This document shows, piece by piece, positions 1 to 9,441 of a stretch of 64,000 nucleotides of DNA. Numbering within the stretch: position 1 is the stretch's first letter; every line of letters begins with the position of its first letter. Below the pieces are notes generated by a model, which was not told the DNA's origin, searched no databases, and saw only the letters and a list, made by a program, of their open reading frames with translations. The DNA comes from Humisphaera borealis (lineage in GTDB: Bacteria; Planctomycetota; Phycisphaerae; Tepidisphaerales; Tepidisphaeraceae), in assembly GCF_015169395.1 (NCBI RefSeq), contig NZ_CP063458.1:1550001-1614000 (forward strand). The letters run 5' to 3'. Both the position numbers and the translations under genes were made by a program.

Positions 1-837
1 TTCGGTCAGCAGGATCGATGCTTGGACCGTCTGGATCTGCAGCGGGATGTTGATCAGGTTCTCGGTGTCGGGGACGTCGGCGCGGGTTTCTTCGAAGTCG
101 GATTTCCGCACCTGCATGACTGCCAGTCGGCCGTCGGCGAGCAGTTCCAGGGACTGCTGGGCGCGGGTTTGCAGCGCCACCCGTTCCGCCCGTTCGTTCT
201 GGAACAGAAGCTGATACATCTTGTCGGTATCGACCCCCACTTCCATCAGCCGGGCCGCAAGCCGCAGGGTGTAGGGCCGGGTGTTGGCGAACTGGAACCA
301 CCCGGTGTCGCTGGCGATCGCCAGGAAGATCGCCGAGCCGATGTTGGTATCGATCGGAATGTCCCACTGGTCGAGCAGTTCCGCGACGATCTCCCCCGCG
401 GCCGAGGCTTCGGTGATGACCAGTTTCGTCGTCGCCCAGTCCTCCTGTGTCAGGTGATGGTCGATGACGAGCTTGGGCACCTTCCAGTTGAGAATACGGT
501 CTTTCAGTCCCGGCAACTGCGACCAGGTGCCGGTGTCGCAGGAGACGAATGCGTCAAAGCGGGAGAGGTCATTGAGCTTCTCGGGCCACCCCTTGTCCGC
601 GTCGTGACAGATGATCTTGTTGGTCTCGACGACGAACGCGTATTTGCGCGGCAGCTTCGACAGGACGAGCAACTCGGCATCGATCCCCACCTTGCGAAGT
701 CCCAGAATCAGCGCGACGCAAGTGCCCAGGGCATCTCCATCGGGGCGCACATGTGTGGTGACCAGAATCCGCTTGCAGCGCGACGCCACTTCGATGATCG
801 CGCGGTAGGGGTCGAGGGTGGAGGGGGTTGCTGTCAT
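1..837 (-). CDS. nrnA: DHH-family phosphoesterase, NrnA-type (3' end outside window)
   Basis: This reading frame runs from an ATG at 837 leftward off the window edge with no stop, giving the first 279 residues. The N-terminal half carries the DHH-domain signature THVRPDGDALG (about residues 25-35) and later VIDHHLT, the metal-binding DHH motif that names the family. NrnA-type enzymes degrade nanoRNA to mononucleotides and often also dephosphorylate pAp, in the cytoplasm; that role is known for the family and inferred here. The C-terminal DHHA1 domain begins in the visible part but is truncated. The frame lies 118 bp downstream of ribF on the same strand. nrnA and ribF commonly occur together with rbfA and truB, so co-transcription is plausible. 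A closely related DHH protein such as a RecJ-like exonuclease is less likely because the length and motif spacing fit NrnA. Confidence 0.85.
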   Translation of the reverse strand, partial: MTATPSTLDPYRAIIEVASRCKRILVTTHVRPDGDALGTCVALILGLRKVGIDAELLVLSKLPRKYAFVVETNKIICHDADKGWPEKLNDLSRFDAFVSCDTGTWSQLPGLKDRILNWKVPKLVIDHHLTQEDWATTKLVITEASAAGEIVAELLDQWDIPIDTNIGSAIFLAIASDTGWFQFANTRPYTLRLAARLMEVGVDTDKMYQLLFQNERAERVALQTRAQQSLELLADGRLAVMQVRKSDFEETRADVPDTENLINIPLQIQTVQASILLTE

Positions 838-955
838 GACGTCGTGATGAGTTTCGATTCGCAATCGCGCTCTCGAAGTCGTCTGCGGTCTCGCTAAACA
901 CCGAGGCAGACTGCGTGAAGTATCGTCAACGCTTGCATTTGTGGAAGGGCTACAA

Positions 956-1909
956 TCATTGTTCGCGCCGCGTTGGGCCTGCAATGCGCCGGATGACCCC
1001 AATGTCCTTCGCAATCTGTGCCTTCAGCGCGTCGATCCCCGGAAGTTTCCACTGCTCGCGGACCCAGTCGATCACCTCGACCGACAGGTGCTGACCGTAG
1101 ATATCCCCGTCGAAGTCGAGAATGTGGGCTTCGACCTGTCTCTTGTTCTCCCCGAACGTGGGCATCGTACCGATGCTTAAAGCGACGGGATGCGATTGCC
1201 CCCCGATCGTGCAACTTGCCGCGTAGACGCCGTCCGTGGGAACCATGAGATCGGCGCAGTCGAGGTTCGCGGTGGGGATGCCGATGGTTCGGCCGCGCTG
1301 GTGACCTTTCACCACCGGCCCTTCCAGGACGTAGGGACGACCGAGGCAGGTCGTGGCGTCCCGCATTCGGCCTGCATCGACCAGAAACCGCACGAGCGAG
1401 CTACTGAGCGGCGCAATCTGTTTATCGACCATCGCCGTCTCGATAGGTTCAACGACATGAAGCGTGACGCTTGTTCCCTGGGACCATTCGCGCAACTTCG
1501 GCACCGTTCCGCCACGGGCCTTGCCGAAGGTGAACGATTCCCCTTCGACCAGGTGCGCCACGCGCGATTCGTCTTTCAGGATCGCCCAGAACGCTTCGGC
1601 ACTGAGCCCCAGCACATCGGGCGTCGGGGCGAGGACGACGTAGTCATCAACCCCCAGGTCGGCAATCAGCCGCTGCTTCGTCGCGGGCATGGTCAGGCGG
1701 GGAGGGGCGAGTTCGGGCCTCAGGACAGTGAGTGGGTGCGGTTCAAACGTAACGATCGCAACCTTGCCCGACGGCGAACGAGGCCGCAGCGCGTTACAGG
1801 TCGCGATGATGTGCTGGTGCCCGAGGTGGACGCCGTCAAAGTTCCCGATGGTCACCGCCGAGCCTGGCGGCAGCGATCGCAGCCCGTCTAAACCTTCCCT
1901 TACGTTCAC
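956..1909 (-). CDS. ribF: Bifunctional riboflavin kinase/FMN adenylyltransferase
   Basis: RibF makes FMN from riboflavin and then FAD from FMN, in the cytoplasm. The 317-residue product has the usual bacterial length. The N-terminal adenylyltransferase domain shows the nucleotidyltransferase motif TIGNFDGVHLGHQHI (about residues 21-35). The C-terminal flavokinase domain begins near residue 190 and shows VVKGHQRGRTIGIPTANL, the PTAN motif that binds ATP and riboflavin. The start is a GTG at 1909, supported by a GGAG sequence about 10 bases upstream. The gene precedes nrnA on the same strand with a 118-bp gap. No FMN riboswitch was recognised upstream, where only about 50 bases separate it from the divergent gene region. 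Confidence 0.93.
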   Translation of the reverse strand: MNVREGLDGLRSLPPGSAVTIGNFDGVHLGHQHIIATCNALRPRSPSGKVAIVTFEPHPLTVLRPELAPPRLTMPATKQRLIADLGVDDYVVLAPTPDVLGLSAEAFWAILKDESRVAHLVEGESFTFGKARGGTVPKLREWSQGTSVTLHVVEPIETAMVDKQIAPLSSSLVRFLVDAGRMRDATTCLGRPYVLEGPVVKGHQRGRTIGIPTANLDCADLMVPTDGVYAASCTIGGQSHPVALSIGTMPTFGENKRQVEAHILDFDGDIYGQHLSVEVIDWVREQWKLPGIDALKAQIAKDIGVIRRIAGPTRREQ

Positions 1910-2022
1910 CTGCGTTTGCTCCTTTGATCTTTCGCGTTTCCTGACCGGCGCAATCTACTATAATGCGAGCGTGGGGACACCTACCCGACAGTCTTGAAGC
2001 TTCTGGAACAAGAGGTCACGCG

Positions 2023-2604
2023 ATGCGACGGTTCTCGAACGTAGCGATCGGTCCGGTGGTCCTGATGCTCGCGCTGACGTTCGCCATGCAACGCGCGGGC
2101 TACGCCCAGGTGGCCGACACGCGAAAGATCGGGTTCGTCTGCCACATGACCAACGACGCGACGGCGAAGGTGGTGAAGAAGGAACTGGCCCGGTTCATCA
2201 GTGCACTCCGGCCGACGCAATCGTTTGATGTCATCGTCGTCACCGAGAAAGGCGACGCCGCCGGCTACGCGAAGGACGGTGTTCCCGTCGCCGCGACCGA
2301 CGACAACAAGCGGCTGGTGCTGCAATTCCTTGAGACCGTGAAACCCACCAGGAGCGACAATCCCATCGCCGCGATGAAGCTGGCACTGGGACGCAAATAC
2401 ACCCTGCTCTACTTTCTGACCGATGCGCCGACGCTGCACAAGGACTTTACCGAACCGAAGATCACCGCGCTGAATGTGAACAAGATCAGGATTTCCACGC
2501 TGCTGTTCGAGACGTTCACCAAGCCGACCGAAGCGATGCTGATCTCGATCGCCGAGAAGAACGCTGGTCACTTCCGCTATATCCGGGCGAGCGATTCGAA
2601 TTAA
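2023..2604 (+). CDS. Secreted VWA-like protein with degenerate metal site
   Basis: The product is 193 residues from the ATG at 2023, chosen because it directly precedes a good signal peptide (basic MRR, a hydrophobic stretch, then AGYA as a likely cleavage site); an in-frame start 60 bases earlier has no signal peptide. The rest resembles a von Willebrand A fold and aligns along its length with the C-terminal half of the next gene (shared pattern ending in HFRYIR versus TYRYIP). The position where MIDAS DxSxS would be reads CHMTND, so the metal-binding aspartate and serine are missing. It probably acts in the periplasm as a binding or scaffold protein; the function is unknown. It is followed after 47 bp by the related DLH-VWA gene. 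Confidence 0.6.
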   Translation: MRRFSNVAIGPVVLMLALTFAMQRAGYAQVADTRKIGFVCHMTNDATAKVVKKELARFISALRPTQSFDVIVVTEKGDAAGYAKDGVPVAATDDNKRLVLQFLETVKPTRSDNPIAAMKLALGRKYTLLYFLTDAPTLHKDFTEPKITALNVNKIRISTLLFETFTKPTEAMLISIAEKNAGHFRYIRASDSN

Positions 2605-2651
2605 TGTGCGACGGCCACGATAGCCTTGACCTGAGCATGAGGAGTTACGCC

Positions 2652-4007
2652 ATGAGAGCAAAGCTGTTACCCCAATCCGTCCTACGGACACTGGCTGTCG
2701 CTGTGGCGATGCTTCCGGCGTTGTCTGCGCTTTCGGCCGTCAAGACGCAGGACGTGACGTACACCGTCGACAAGACTCCGTACGTCGGTTTCCTGGCGTA
2801 CGACGACGCGAACGACGCGAAACGCCCCGGCATTCTCATCGGCCCCGAATGGGTCGGCCTGAACGACTACGCCCGCGGCCGCGCGAAACAACTGGCCGAG
2901 ATGGGCTATGTCGCGTTCGTGTTCGATCCCTACGGCGGCGGGAAGAACGCCGCCGACGTCAAGCAATCCGCAGAGTGGTCCGGGGCGCTCAAGGCCGACC
3001 GGCCGGAGCTACGCAAACGCATCACGGCGGCCCTGGAAACGTTGAAGAAGCAGGACCGCGTCGATGCAAAGAAGATCGCCGCGATCGGCTACTGCTTCGG
3101 CGGAACGACGGTCCTTGAACTGGCCCGCAGCGGTGCCGACGTGCAAGGCGTCGTCAGCTTTCATGGCGGCCTCTCCACCACCCTGCCCGCCAAGGCCGGC
3201 GAACTGAAGGCAAAGGTTCTGGTTTGCCACGGCGCAATCGACCCGTTCGTCCCGCCGGCGGAGGTCGCCGCGTTCGAAAAGGAAATGCAGGACGCCAAGG
3301 CCGATTGGCAGCTCGTCAGCTACGGCAACGCGGTGCATTCGTTCACCAACCCGGCGGCGAAGGGGGAGATTCCGGGGGCACAATATGACGAGAAAGCGGA
3401 CAAGCGGTCCTGGGAGGCGATGACTACGTTCCTAAGGGAGGCATTTACGCCCGGAACTTCTGTTCTTGTGCCGGAAGGTCCCAACGGAGCGGTATTCGCT
3501 GACGGAAAGCGGGCCCGCACCGTGATCTTCATCTGCGATGGCAGCGGAACAATGGTAGTCAAGCTTCAACATCTCAAGGTCGCGCTGTCGCAGGCCGTCG
3601 ACGCTCTGCATGACGACCAGCAGATGATGAACGTGATTTTCTTCAGTGATGGAACGGCAACCGCGTTCGATTCTCGCGCCAACGTTATTGTAAACGCCGC
3701 AACAAAGGCTCAGGCCAAGGCGTTCATCGAGAATGCCTCTTCACGCGGATCATCTGAACCGTTTGCGGCGGTTCGCAGTGCGGCACGGCTGTCGGCCGAT
3801 CTCGTATACTTCCTGGCCGATGGTGAAATGGAGATTCCAGGCACTCCAAATCTTGTGATTGATGAATTTGCTCGCGCCAACTTCCATCCGATGACGCGAG
3901 TTAACACAATCCTGTTTGAGAACAAAGAGCCAGGATCGGAGCGGGCGCTGAAGGAAATCGCAGCCAAATACAATGGCACCTACCGGTACATACCGCCGAA
4001 CGACTGA
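2652..4007 (+). CDS. Secreted dienelactone hydrolase-VWA fusion protein
   Basis: This 451-residue protein starts at the ATG at 2652, which has AGGAG about eight bases upstream and leads directly into a signal peptide. Residues 35-270 are a dienelactone hydrolase-like alpha/beta hydrolase: the nucleophile is in GYCFGG (Cys148), with Asp197 (GAIDPF) and His229 (NAVHSF) completing the usual Cys-Asp-His triad. Residues 288-451 form a VWA-like domain starting with VIFICDGSGTM, where the MIDAS DxSxS is nearly intact (D296, S298, T300). DLH enzymes hydrolyse lactones or esters; the substrate here is unknown. The VWA half is a paralogue of the preceding 193-residue protein, which points to tandem duplication and fusion. 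Both probably act in the periplasm. Confidence 0.82.
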   Translation: MRAKLLPQSVLRTLAVAVAMLPALSALSAVKTQDVTYTVDKTPYVGFLAYDDANDAKRPGILIGPEWVGLNDYARGRAKQLAEMGYVAFVFDPYGGGKNAADVKQSAEWSGALKADRPELRKRITAALETLKKQDRVDAKKIAAIGYCFGGTTVLELARSGADVQGVVSFHGGLSTTLPAKAGELKAKVLVCHGAIDPFVPPAEVAAFEKEMQDAKADWQLVSYGNAVHSFTNPAAKGEIPGAQYDEKADKRSWEAMTTFLREAFTPGTSVLVPEGPNGAVFADGKRARTVIFICDGSGTMVVKLQHLKVALSQAVDALHDDQQMMNVIFFSDGTATAFDSRANVIVNAATKAQAKAFIENASSRGSSEPFAAVRSAARLSADLVYFLADGEMEIPGTPNLVIDEFARANFHPMTRVNTILFENKEPGSERALKEIAAKYNGTYRYIPPND

Positions 4008-4205
4008 AGATATGCTCGCAATGAAGACGCTGTTGGAAGGTTGTGCGGTGATGGGCGCGTCAGCATTCGCATGGCGAAGGATCTCGGGCAGTTTTCGGTG
4101 GTTGATCGACGACGAGGTCGAATGAGGCCGAGCATCGACGTAACCAATTTCAGTTGAATTGCAGGATGAGTGCTTCGTAGAATCGAAGGCAAGAGAAACG
4201 CTACT

Positions 4206-4427
4206 ATGCCAATGACCCGCAACCAAATCCTTCTGGAAGCCCAAAGCCTCTCGGCCGAAGATCGGAATGCCCTGATCGAGGACTTAAGGCAATCGGGCGA
4301 AGATTTCACCCCGGAACAACTCGCCGAAGCGCGTCGACGCATCGAGGCCGTGGATCGGGGCGAGCTCGGCACTTTGCCCGGTGAGCAGGTCATGCAGGAA
4401 GTGCTTCAATCCCTGAGGCGGCGATGA
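4206..4427 (+). CDS. Antitoxin of addiction-module type (RelB/Unstab_antitox-like)
   Basis: This 73-residue protein begins at the ATG at 4206, where homologous antitoxins start; an upstream in-frame start would add twelve residues. The sequence pattern (SLSAEDRNALIEDL followed by a charged helix and a flexible C-terminus) is that of the short 'putative addiction module component' antitoxins, which bind a ParE/RelE-fold toxin and repress their own promoter. The stop codon overlaps the start of the toxin gene as ATGA, the usual translational coupling for type II modules. The family call is from pattern recognition. Confidence 0.72.
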   Translation: MPMTRNQILLEAQSLSAEDRNALIEDLRQSGEDFTPEQLAEARRRIEAVDRGELGTLPGEQVMQEVLQSLRRR

Positions 4428-4708
4428 CGCATCGCTTCAACCTGAAGGCACGGGAAGAGTTCAAGAACGCCTGCGATTTCTATAATGATCAGAAACCAGG
4501 GCTGGGGTATGAATTTGCGATGGAGGTGGGCCTCGCCATCGCAGTGATTCGCGACGCGCCAAACCGATGGCCATTGATTGACCGGGGTATTCACAAGTAC
4601 AGGCTCGACAGATTCCCCTACGGAATTCTCTATCGCATCTTGGATGCACAGCTTTTCGAAATCGTGGCCGTGTTCGACCTGCGTGCAGAGCCAGGAAGTT
4701 GGCGTTAA
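4424..4708 (+). CDS. ParE/RelE-superfamily toxin
   Basis: The 94-residue product matches the ParE/RelE toxin fold in size and pattern: an N-terminal helix with AREEFKNACDFYNDQKPGLG, a central strand region, and the C-terminal FPYGILYRI and IVAVFDLR segments typical of these plasmid-stabilisation toxins. Members inhibit gyrase (ParE) or cleave mRNA on the ribosome (RelE); the target cannot be decided here. It overlaps the antitoxin by four bases (ATGA). The pair stands alone between a secreted-protein gene and a kinase gene, consistent with horizontal acquisition or a small stabilising module. Confidence 0.75.
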   Translation: MTHRFNLKAREEFKNACDFYNDQKPGLGYEFAMEVGLAIAVIRDAPNRWPLIDRGIHKYRLDRFPYGILYRILDAQLFEIVAVFDLRAEPGSWR

Positions 4709-4727
4709 ACGGCGGTCGAGCGACCCC

Positions 4728-5861
4728 TCACTCCGGCGACGGCAACTCCCCAATAAACTCTGCCAACTGCGTCGCCGTCGGCGATACGCCTGTCCGCACG
4801 TAGTAGCCGCTCGTCGCCGTGCCGACGCAGAGGCTTTCTTCCAGGTCCAGCCCGAGCATTCGGCCGAGGCAGAAGCCGCCGTTGAAATGGTCGCCGGCGC
4901 CGGTGCTGATCTTGGGTTCCTTGATGAACGGCCCGGCGAAGGTGCCGTGCTCGCCGGCTGTTGCTGCCGCCGCGCCTCGCCGCGGGTGAACGACCACGCA
5001 GTGCAGGTTCAGCTTCTCGCGGATGCGCTGCGCCGTCTGCACAATCTGCATCTCGGCGTCCCCCTTCACGGGCACCCCGATCACTTCGGCGATCGTGCTT
5101 GCTTCCTTTAGGTTCAGCCCCAGCGTCACGTCGACGATCCCCTGGTACTTGGTCAGCGTGTTCATCGCGTGCAGGATGTCGGCGTGCGTGCGCTTCTCGG
5201 GGTCGCACAGGTCGATGAACAGGCTGCGCTTCTTGCCCGTGCGATTCGGCACGCCAAGGGCCAGGCTCTTTTCCCAGATCTCGCCGAGGAACGGCAGCAT
5301 CACCCAGTTGACCATGCCGACCAGATCGGCTTGCTCCAGCAGTTCCACCCAGCGGTCCTGGCCGACGCGGGACATCAGGTTGTCCCAGTTGATGTCGCCC
5401 ATCTCCTTGGTGTACTTGCCGAGCATCAGCTTGCCGTCTTCGAACTCCAGCGCATCGGTGTGCCCCGGCTCGCCGAGGGAGATGACATTGGCGTGCTCGG
5501 CCATCTCTGAAAAGACGCTGTGAATGGTCGGAAAGCCGACCGCACCAACATAGGTCACGCCCACGCCGGCCGCGGCCAGCGCGTTGGCCATGATCGGGCC
5601 GTTCCCGCCGAGCTTCATCCGCTTGACCATCAGCTCGAAGTTCATGCTCTTGCCGGCGGCGGCAGAGACCTTCTGGCCGAGCAGTTCGATGGTCGGAATG
5701 GCGTCGTACGCCTCGTGGCTGTGGCGCTTGTCGACGACGGCAATGATCTCGTCGACAAACCCGTCCAGGCCGATGACCGCCTTCTTCCCGGCGAGCGACG
5801 GGATCGCGGCGGCAAGCTTCTGACTGGCGGACGCACAGATGGATTCACGGGGCTTTGACAT
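4728..5861 (-). CDS. PfkB/ribokinase-family carbohydrate kinase
   Basis: This 377-residue kinase transfers phosphate from ATP to a sugar or nucleoside. The C-terminal PfkB signature STGAGDHFNGGF is present at about residues 319-330, with Asp324 as catalytic base. The N-terminal region has the typical GLDGFVDEI and LGGNGPIMANALAAAG segments, which resemble the substrate-binding GGNxxN region. The ATG at 5861 was chosen over an upstream in-frame start because the added 20 residues look like translated intergenic DNA. The substrate is not evident; the sequence is longer than ribokinases. A palindromic repeat pair of the GTAGGGCGGG type lies in the upstream gap. Confidence 0.85.
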   Translation of the reverse strand: MSKPRESICASASQKLAAAIPSLAGKKAVIGLDGFVDEIIAVVDKRHSHEAYDAIPTIELLGQKVSAAAGKSMNFELMVKRMKLGGNGPIMANALAAAGVGVTYVGAVGFPTIHSVFSEMAEHANVISLGEPGHTDALEFEDGKLMLGKYTKEMGDINWDNLMSRVGQDRWVELLEQADLVGMVNWVMLPFLGEIWEKSLALGVPNRTGKKRSLFIDLCDPEKRTHADILHAMNTLTKYQGIVDVTLGLNLKEASTIAEVIGVPVKGDAEMQIVQTAQRIREKLNLHCVVVHPRRGAAAATAGEHGTFAGPFIKEPKISTGAGDHFNGGFCLGRMLGLDLEESLCVGTATSGYYVRTGVSPTATQLAEFIGELPSPE

Positions 5862-5872
5862 GGTTGTGATTT

Positions 5873-5995
5873 GTAGGGCGGGGACTGCCCGCCATAGAGA
5901 GCTCTCAGTGCGGTGAGGCAATTACTTTTGCATCAGATTCGTTTGGAAACGCGCGACGACGCACCCGCGATTCCATCGGCGGGGCCGTGCCCGCC

Positions 5996-5999
<4 letters not shown>
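5873..5999. repeat. Pair of inverted GTAGGGCGGG palindromic repeats
   Basis: Two copies of a short palindromic element sit in opposite orientation in this gap: 5873-5893 reads GTAGGGCGGGGACTGCCCGC and 5978-5999 reads as its complement ending in CCCGCCCTAC. Each copy can form a GGGCGGG/CCCGCC hairpin. The right copy overlaps the last bases of the neighbouring lipoprotein gene. The GTAGGG lead-in is shared with the other repeat family at 15,009-15,119 and 48,952. Confidence 0.6.
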
Positions 6000-6917
<918 letters not shown>

Positions 6918-7010
6918 CTACGACGTTGAGTCGCGCGACCAGGTCATCGTCAATATCCCCGCGACCACGATAAGGCCAACTTCCTTTCGCACATCGCCTT
7001 CTGTCGTTGG

Positions 7011-7036
7011 TCATTCATTCATTCATTCATTCATTC
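7011..7036. repeat. TCAT tetranucleotide repeat (6.5 units)
   Basis: Uninterrupted TCAT units run from 7011 to 7036 and overlap the stop codon of the BamE-like gene on the minus strand, where they read as GAAT/TGAA repeats. Every frame through the repeat meets TGA, so slippage changes at most the last residues. Confidence 0.85.
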
Positions 7037-7365
7037 AAGAAGCCAACTGGTGAAACCGTAGTACCGACCTCACGCACCACTTCCTCGACACGTCCCTCGT
7101 CAAACTTCACGGCAACGTGAAACGTTGAACTATTCGGAACGAGGTATAACCAGACGTTCTCTCTCGCGCGATTGGCGGGACCCAAAATGTATGCTACTTC
7201 GCCGTAGGTCATGCCGGGGCGAACACGATCCACCATGGCTCTCACAGCGCCGTTGTCCTGGCGATTTTGTGCCGAACGCCAACTCTGCCACTGCGTCGTT
7301 GAACCGCGTGCCCAAACCACAGAGAGCACCGCTGTCACGACGACAAATCTGAACACATGCCGCAT
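7027..7365 (-). CDS. BamE/SmpA-like small secreted protein
   Basis: The 112-residue product has an N-terminal signal-like hydrophobic stretch (residues 4-19) and a domain resembling the BamE/OmlA fold: VRPGMTYGEVAYILGPANRA is the helix-turn segment seen in these proteins, followed by a WLY strand and a second strand pair. BamE-type domains mostly assist outer-membrane or envelope assembly; whether that holds here is unknown. It lies 17 bp downstream of guaB on the same strand. Its 3' end runs into a TCAT repeat. Confidence 0.5.
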   Translation of the reverse strand: MRHVFRFVVVTAVLSVVWARGSTTQWQSWRSAQNRQDNGAVRAMVDRVRPGMTYGEVAYILGPANRARENVWLYLVPNSSTFHVAVKFDEGRVEEVVREVGTTVSPVGFLNE

Positions 7366-7382
7366 TCGCCGATCTCCCGCCG

Positions 7383-8915
7383 CTACTTACTCTCTCCCGC
7401 GAAATCCAACGTGTAGTTCGGCGATTCCTTCGTGATCTGGATGTCGTGCGGATGGCTCTCTGCCATGCTCGCGGCGGACACCCGAACGAACTTCGCGTTC
7501 TTCCGCAGTTCCTCGATCGATTTCGTGCCGCAGTAGCCCATGCCGGCCCGCAGACCGCCGACCAGCTGATACACGAAATCGCTCAGGTGGCCGCGATACG
7601 GCACGCGGCCTTCGACGCCTTCGGGGACCAGTTTGCCGCGGTCCTTCACGTTGCCCTGGCCGTAGCGGTCGGCCGAGCCGACCACCATCGCGCCCATGCT
7701 ACCCATGCCGCGGTAGGCTTTGTAGCGCCTTCCGCCGTGAATGATGGTTTCGCCGGGCGATTCATCGAGGCCGGCGAACAGGCTGCCCATCATGCAGGTG
7801 CTTGCCCCGGCGGCGATCGCCTTGGTGATGTCGCCGGAATGCCGGATGCCGCCGTCGGCGATGACCGGCACGCCAGCGGCTTCCGCGACGCTGACGGCCG
7901 CGAAGATCGCCGACACCTGCGGCACGCCGACGCCGGAGATGATCCGTGTCGTGCAGATCGCCCCGGGGCCAATGCCCACCTTCACAGCGTCCACGCCGGC
8001 GTCAATCAGGTCTTTGGCGCCCTGTGCCGTGGCGATGTTGCCGGCGATCACCTGGATGTCCCAACGCCTTTTGATCTCCCGGACCGTCTCGATGACGTTG
8101 TTCGAGTGGCCGTGGGCGGTATCGACGACAACGACATCGACCTCGGCCTTGATCAGAGCCTCCACCCGGCGGAAATCTTTCACGCCCGTCGCCGCCCCGA
8201 CGCGCAATCGGCCGCGCTTGTCTTTGCAGGCATTGGGGAACTGGTGCAGTTTGTCCAGGTCCCGCATGGTGACCAGGCCCGCCAGGCGGTGGTCCTTATC
8301 GACCAGCAGCAGCTTCTCGACCTTGCTCTTGTAGAGGATGCGCTCGGCGTCTTCGAGGCTGGTTTCCTCCGGCGCGGTGACCAGGTTTTCCTTGGTCATC
8401 ACCTCGCCGATCTTGCGGTTGTCGTCTTCCTGAAACTTCAGATCGCGGCGGGTCAGGATGCCGACCAGCTTGGGCACCTTGCCGTTGCCGGCGGCCGACT
8501 GAGCGCTCAGGCGTGCCCCGCCGTCGCTGCCCCCTTCGACAATCGGGATGCCGCTGACGTTGAAATCCCGCATCACCTGCCGGGCGGTGCCGATGGTCGC
8601 CGACGGCGGAAGGACGATCGGGTCGACGATGACACCGTTCTCCGACCGCTTGACCTTCTCCACCTCGCGGGCCTGGTTTTCGACCGACAGATTCTTGTGG
8701 ATGATGCCGATCCCGCCTTCCTGGGCCAGCGCAATCGCCAGGGCCGATTCAGTCACGGTGTCCATCGGGGCACTGATCAGCGGGATGTGCAACTCGATGT
8801 TGCGGGTGAGCCGGGTGTGGGTATTGGCGTCCGCGGGGACGAAGTCGCTGCGGGCTGGAATGAGCAGCACGTCGTCGAAGGTGATGCCGTCCTGAAGAAT
8901 CTTGGGGTGATCCAT
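7383..8915 (-). CDS. guaB: IMP dehydrogenase
   Basis: GuaB oxidises IMP to XMP with NAD, the committed step of GMP synthesis, in the cytoplasm. The 510-residue protein has the standard layout: a split TIM barrel, with an N-terminal FDDVLLIPA motif, two CBS domains inserted at about residues 95-220, and the catalytic loop [12 protein letters not shown] with Cys321. The mobile flap and [10 protein letters not shown] motif follow. The ATG at 8915 matches the family start. A 160-bp stretch of its C-terminal half is duplicated 840 bp downstream. The divergent neighbour is rpmH. Confidence 0.97.
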   Translation of the reverse strand: MDHPKILQDGITFDDVLLIPARSDFVPADANTHTRLTRNIELHIPLISAPMDTVTESALAIALAQEGGIGIIHKNLSVENQAREVEKVKRSENGVIVDPIVLPPSATIGTARQVMRDFNVSGIPIVEGGSDGGARLSAQSAAGNGKVPKLVGILTRRDLKFQEDDNRKIGEVMTKENLVTAPEETSLEDAERILYKSKVEKLLLVDKDHRLAGLVTMRDLDKLHQFPNACKDKRGRLRVGAATGVKDFRRVEALIKAEVDVVVVDTAHGHSNNVIETVREIKRRWDIQVIAGNIATAQGAKDLIDAGVDAVKVGIGPGAICTTRIISGVGVPQVSAIFAAVSVAEAAGVPVIADGGIRHSGDITKAIAAGASTCMMGSLFAGLDESPGETIIHGGRRYKAYRGMGSMGAMVVGSADRYGQGNVKDRGKLVPEGVEGRVPYRGHLSDFVYQLVGGLRAGMGYCGTKSIEELRKNAKFVRVSAASMAESHPHDIQITKESPNYTLDFAGESK

Positions 8916-9163
8916 GTAGCAGGAATACGGGGCGACGGGCGAGGTGTCAAGTTTGGTGATAACTTCCAGACAGGGGCACTGGCATTGGCGGGAACTTTCC
9001 GCTAAAGTGAGGAACTCACTCGTGCCCGCTGCCGAAGGACCGGCTAGTCGGGGTGCGATGCGTGAGTTTGACGTTATTGCAGCGAAGTGCGTCGCAGTCT
9101 CGGCTCCCGCCCGGCCGAAAGCGAACCATCGGACAAGACCCAGAGGCGATCGGAGCAGCGACC

Positions 9164-9298
9164 ATGCATTACCCCCATCGAATCAGCAAAGTGAAGCGCG
9201 CCCGCAAGATCGGTTTCCGCGCCCGCATGCGGACCACCAACGGCCGCAAGATGATCAACCGCAAGCGCCGGGTCGGCCGTCGCGTGCAGGTCGTCTGA
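9164..9298 (+). CDS. rpmH: Ribosomal protein bL34
   Basis: This 44-residue protein is a part of the large ribosomal subunit. It shows the bL34 pattern: a basic N-terminal stretch, [19 protein letters not shown] and VGRRV. The start at 9164 follows GGAG by nine bases; upstream extensions in the same frame have no family match. In most bacteria rpmH sits beside rnpA near the origin. Here no rnpA follows; instead a strong terminator comes within 35 bases. Confidence 0.95.
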   Translation: MHYPHRISKVKRARKIGFRARMRTTNGRKMINRKRRVGRRVQVV

Positions 9299-9329
9299 TC
9301 GAGCGAATCATACAGCCTTAGAACGGCTC

Positions 9330-9374
9330 AAGGGCAGGCGAAGCACGACGGCGTCGTGGCTCGCCTGCCCTTTT
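9330..9374 (+). terminator. Rho-independent terminator after rpmH
   Basis: The arm AGGGCAGGCGA pairs with TCGCCTGCCCT across a loop that itself can pair (ACGAC/GTCGT), and the hairpin ends in TTTT. The position, 32 bases past the rpmH stop, fits termination of a monocistronic rpmH transcript. Confidence 0.85.
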
Positions 9375-9441
9375 GTGTTGATTGGGATCGTTTCGAGGGA
9401 CGTTTGCCGCTGCCCTGTGAAGTTTAATCCCGTAGCTGACG

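Noticed and set aside
7446-9005. 519-codon plus-strand open frame
   Set aside because: It is the antisense of guaB, which is complete and unmistakable.
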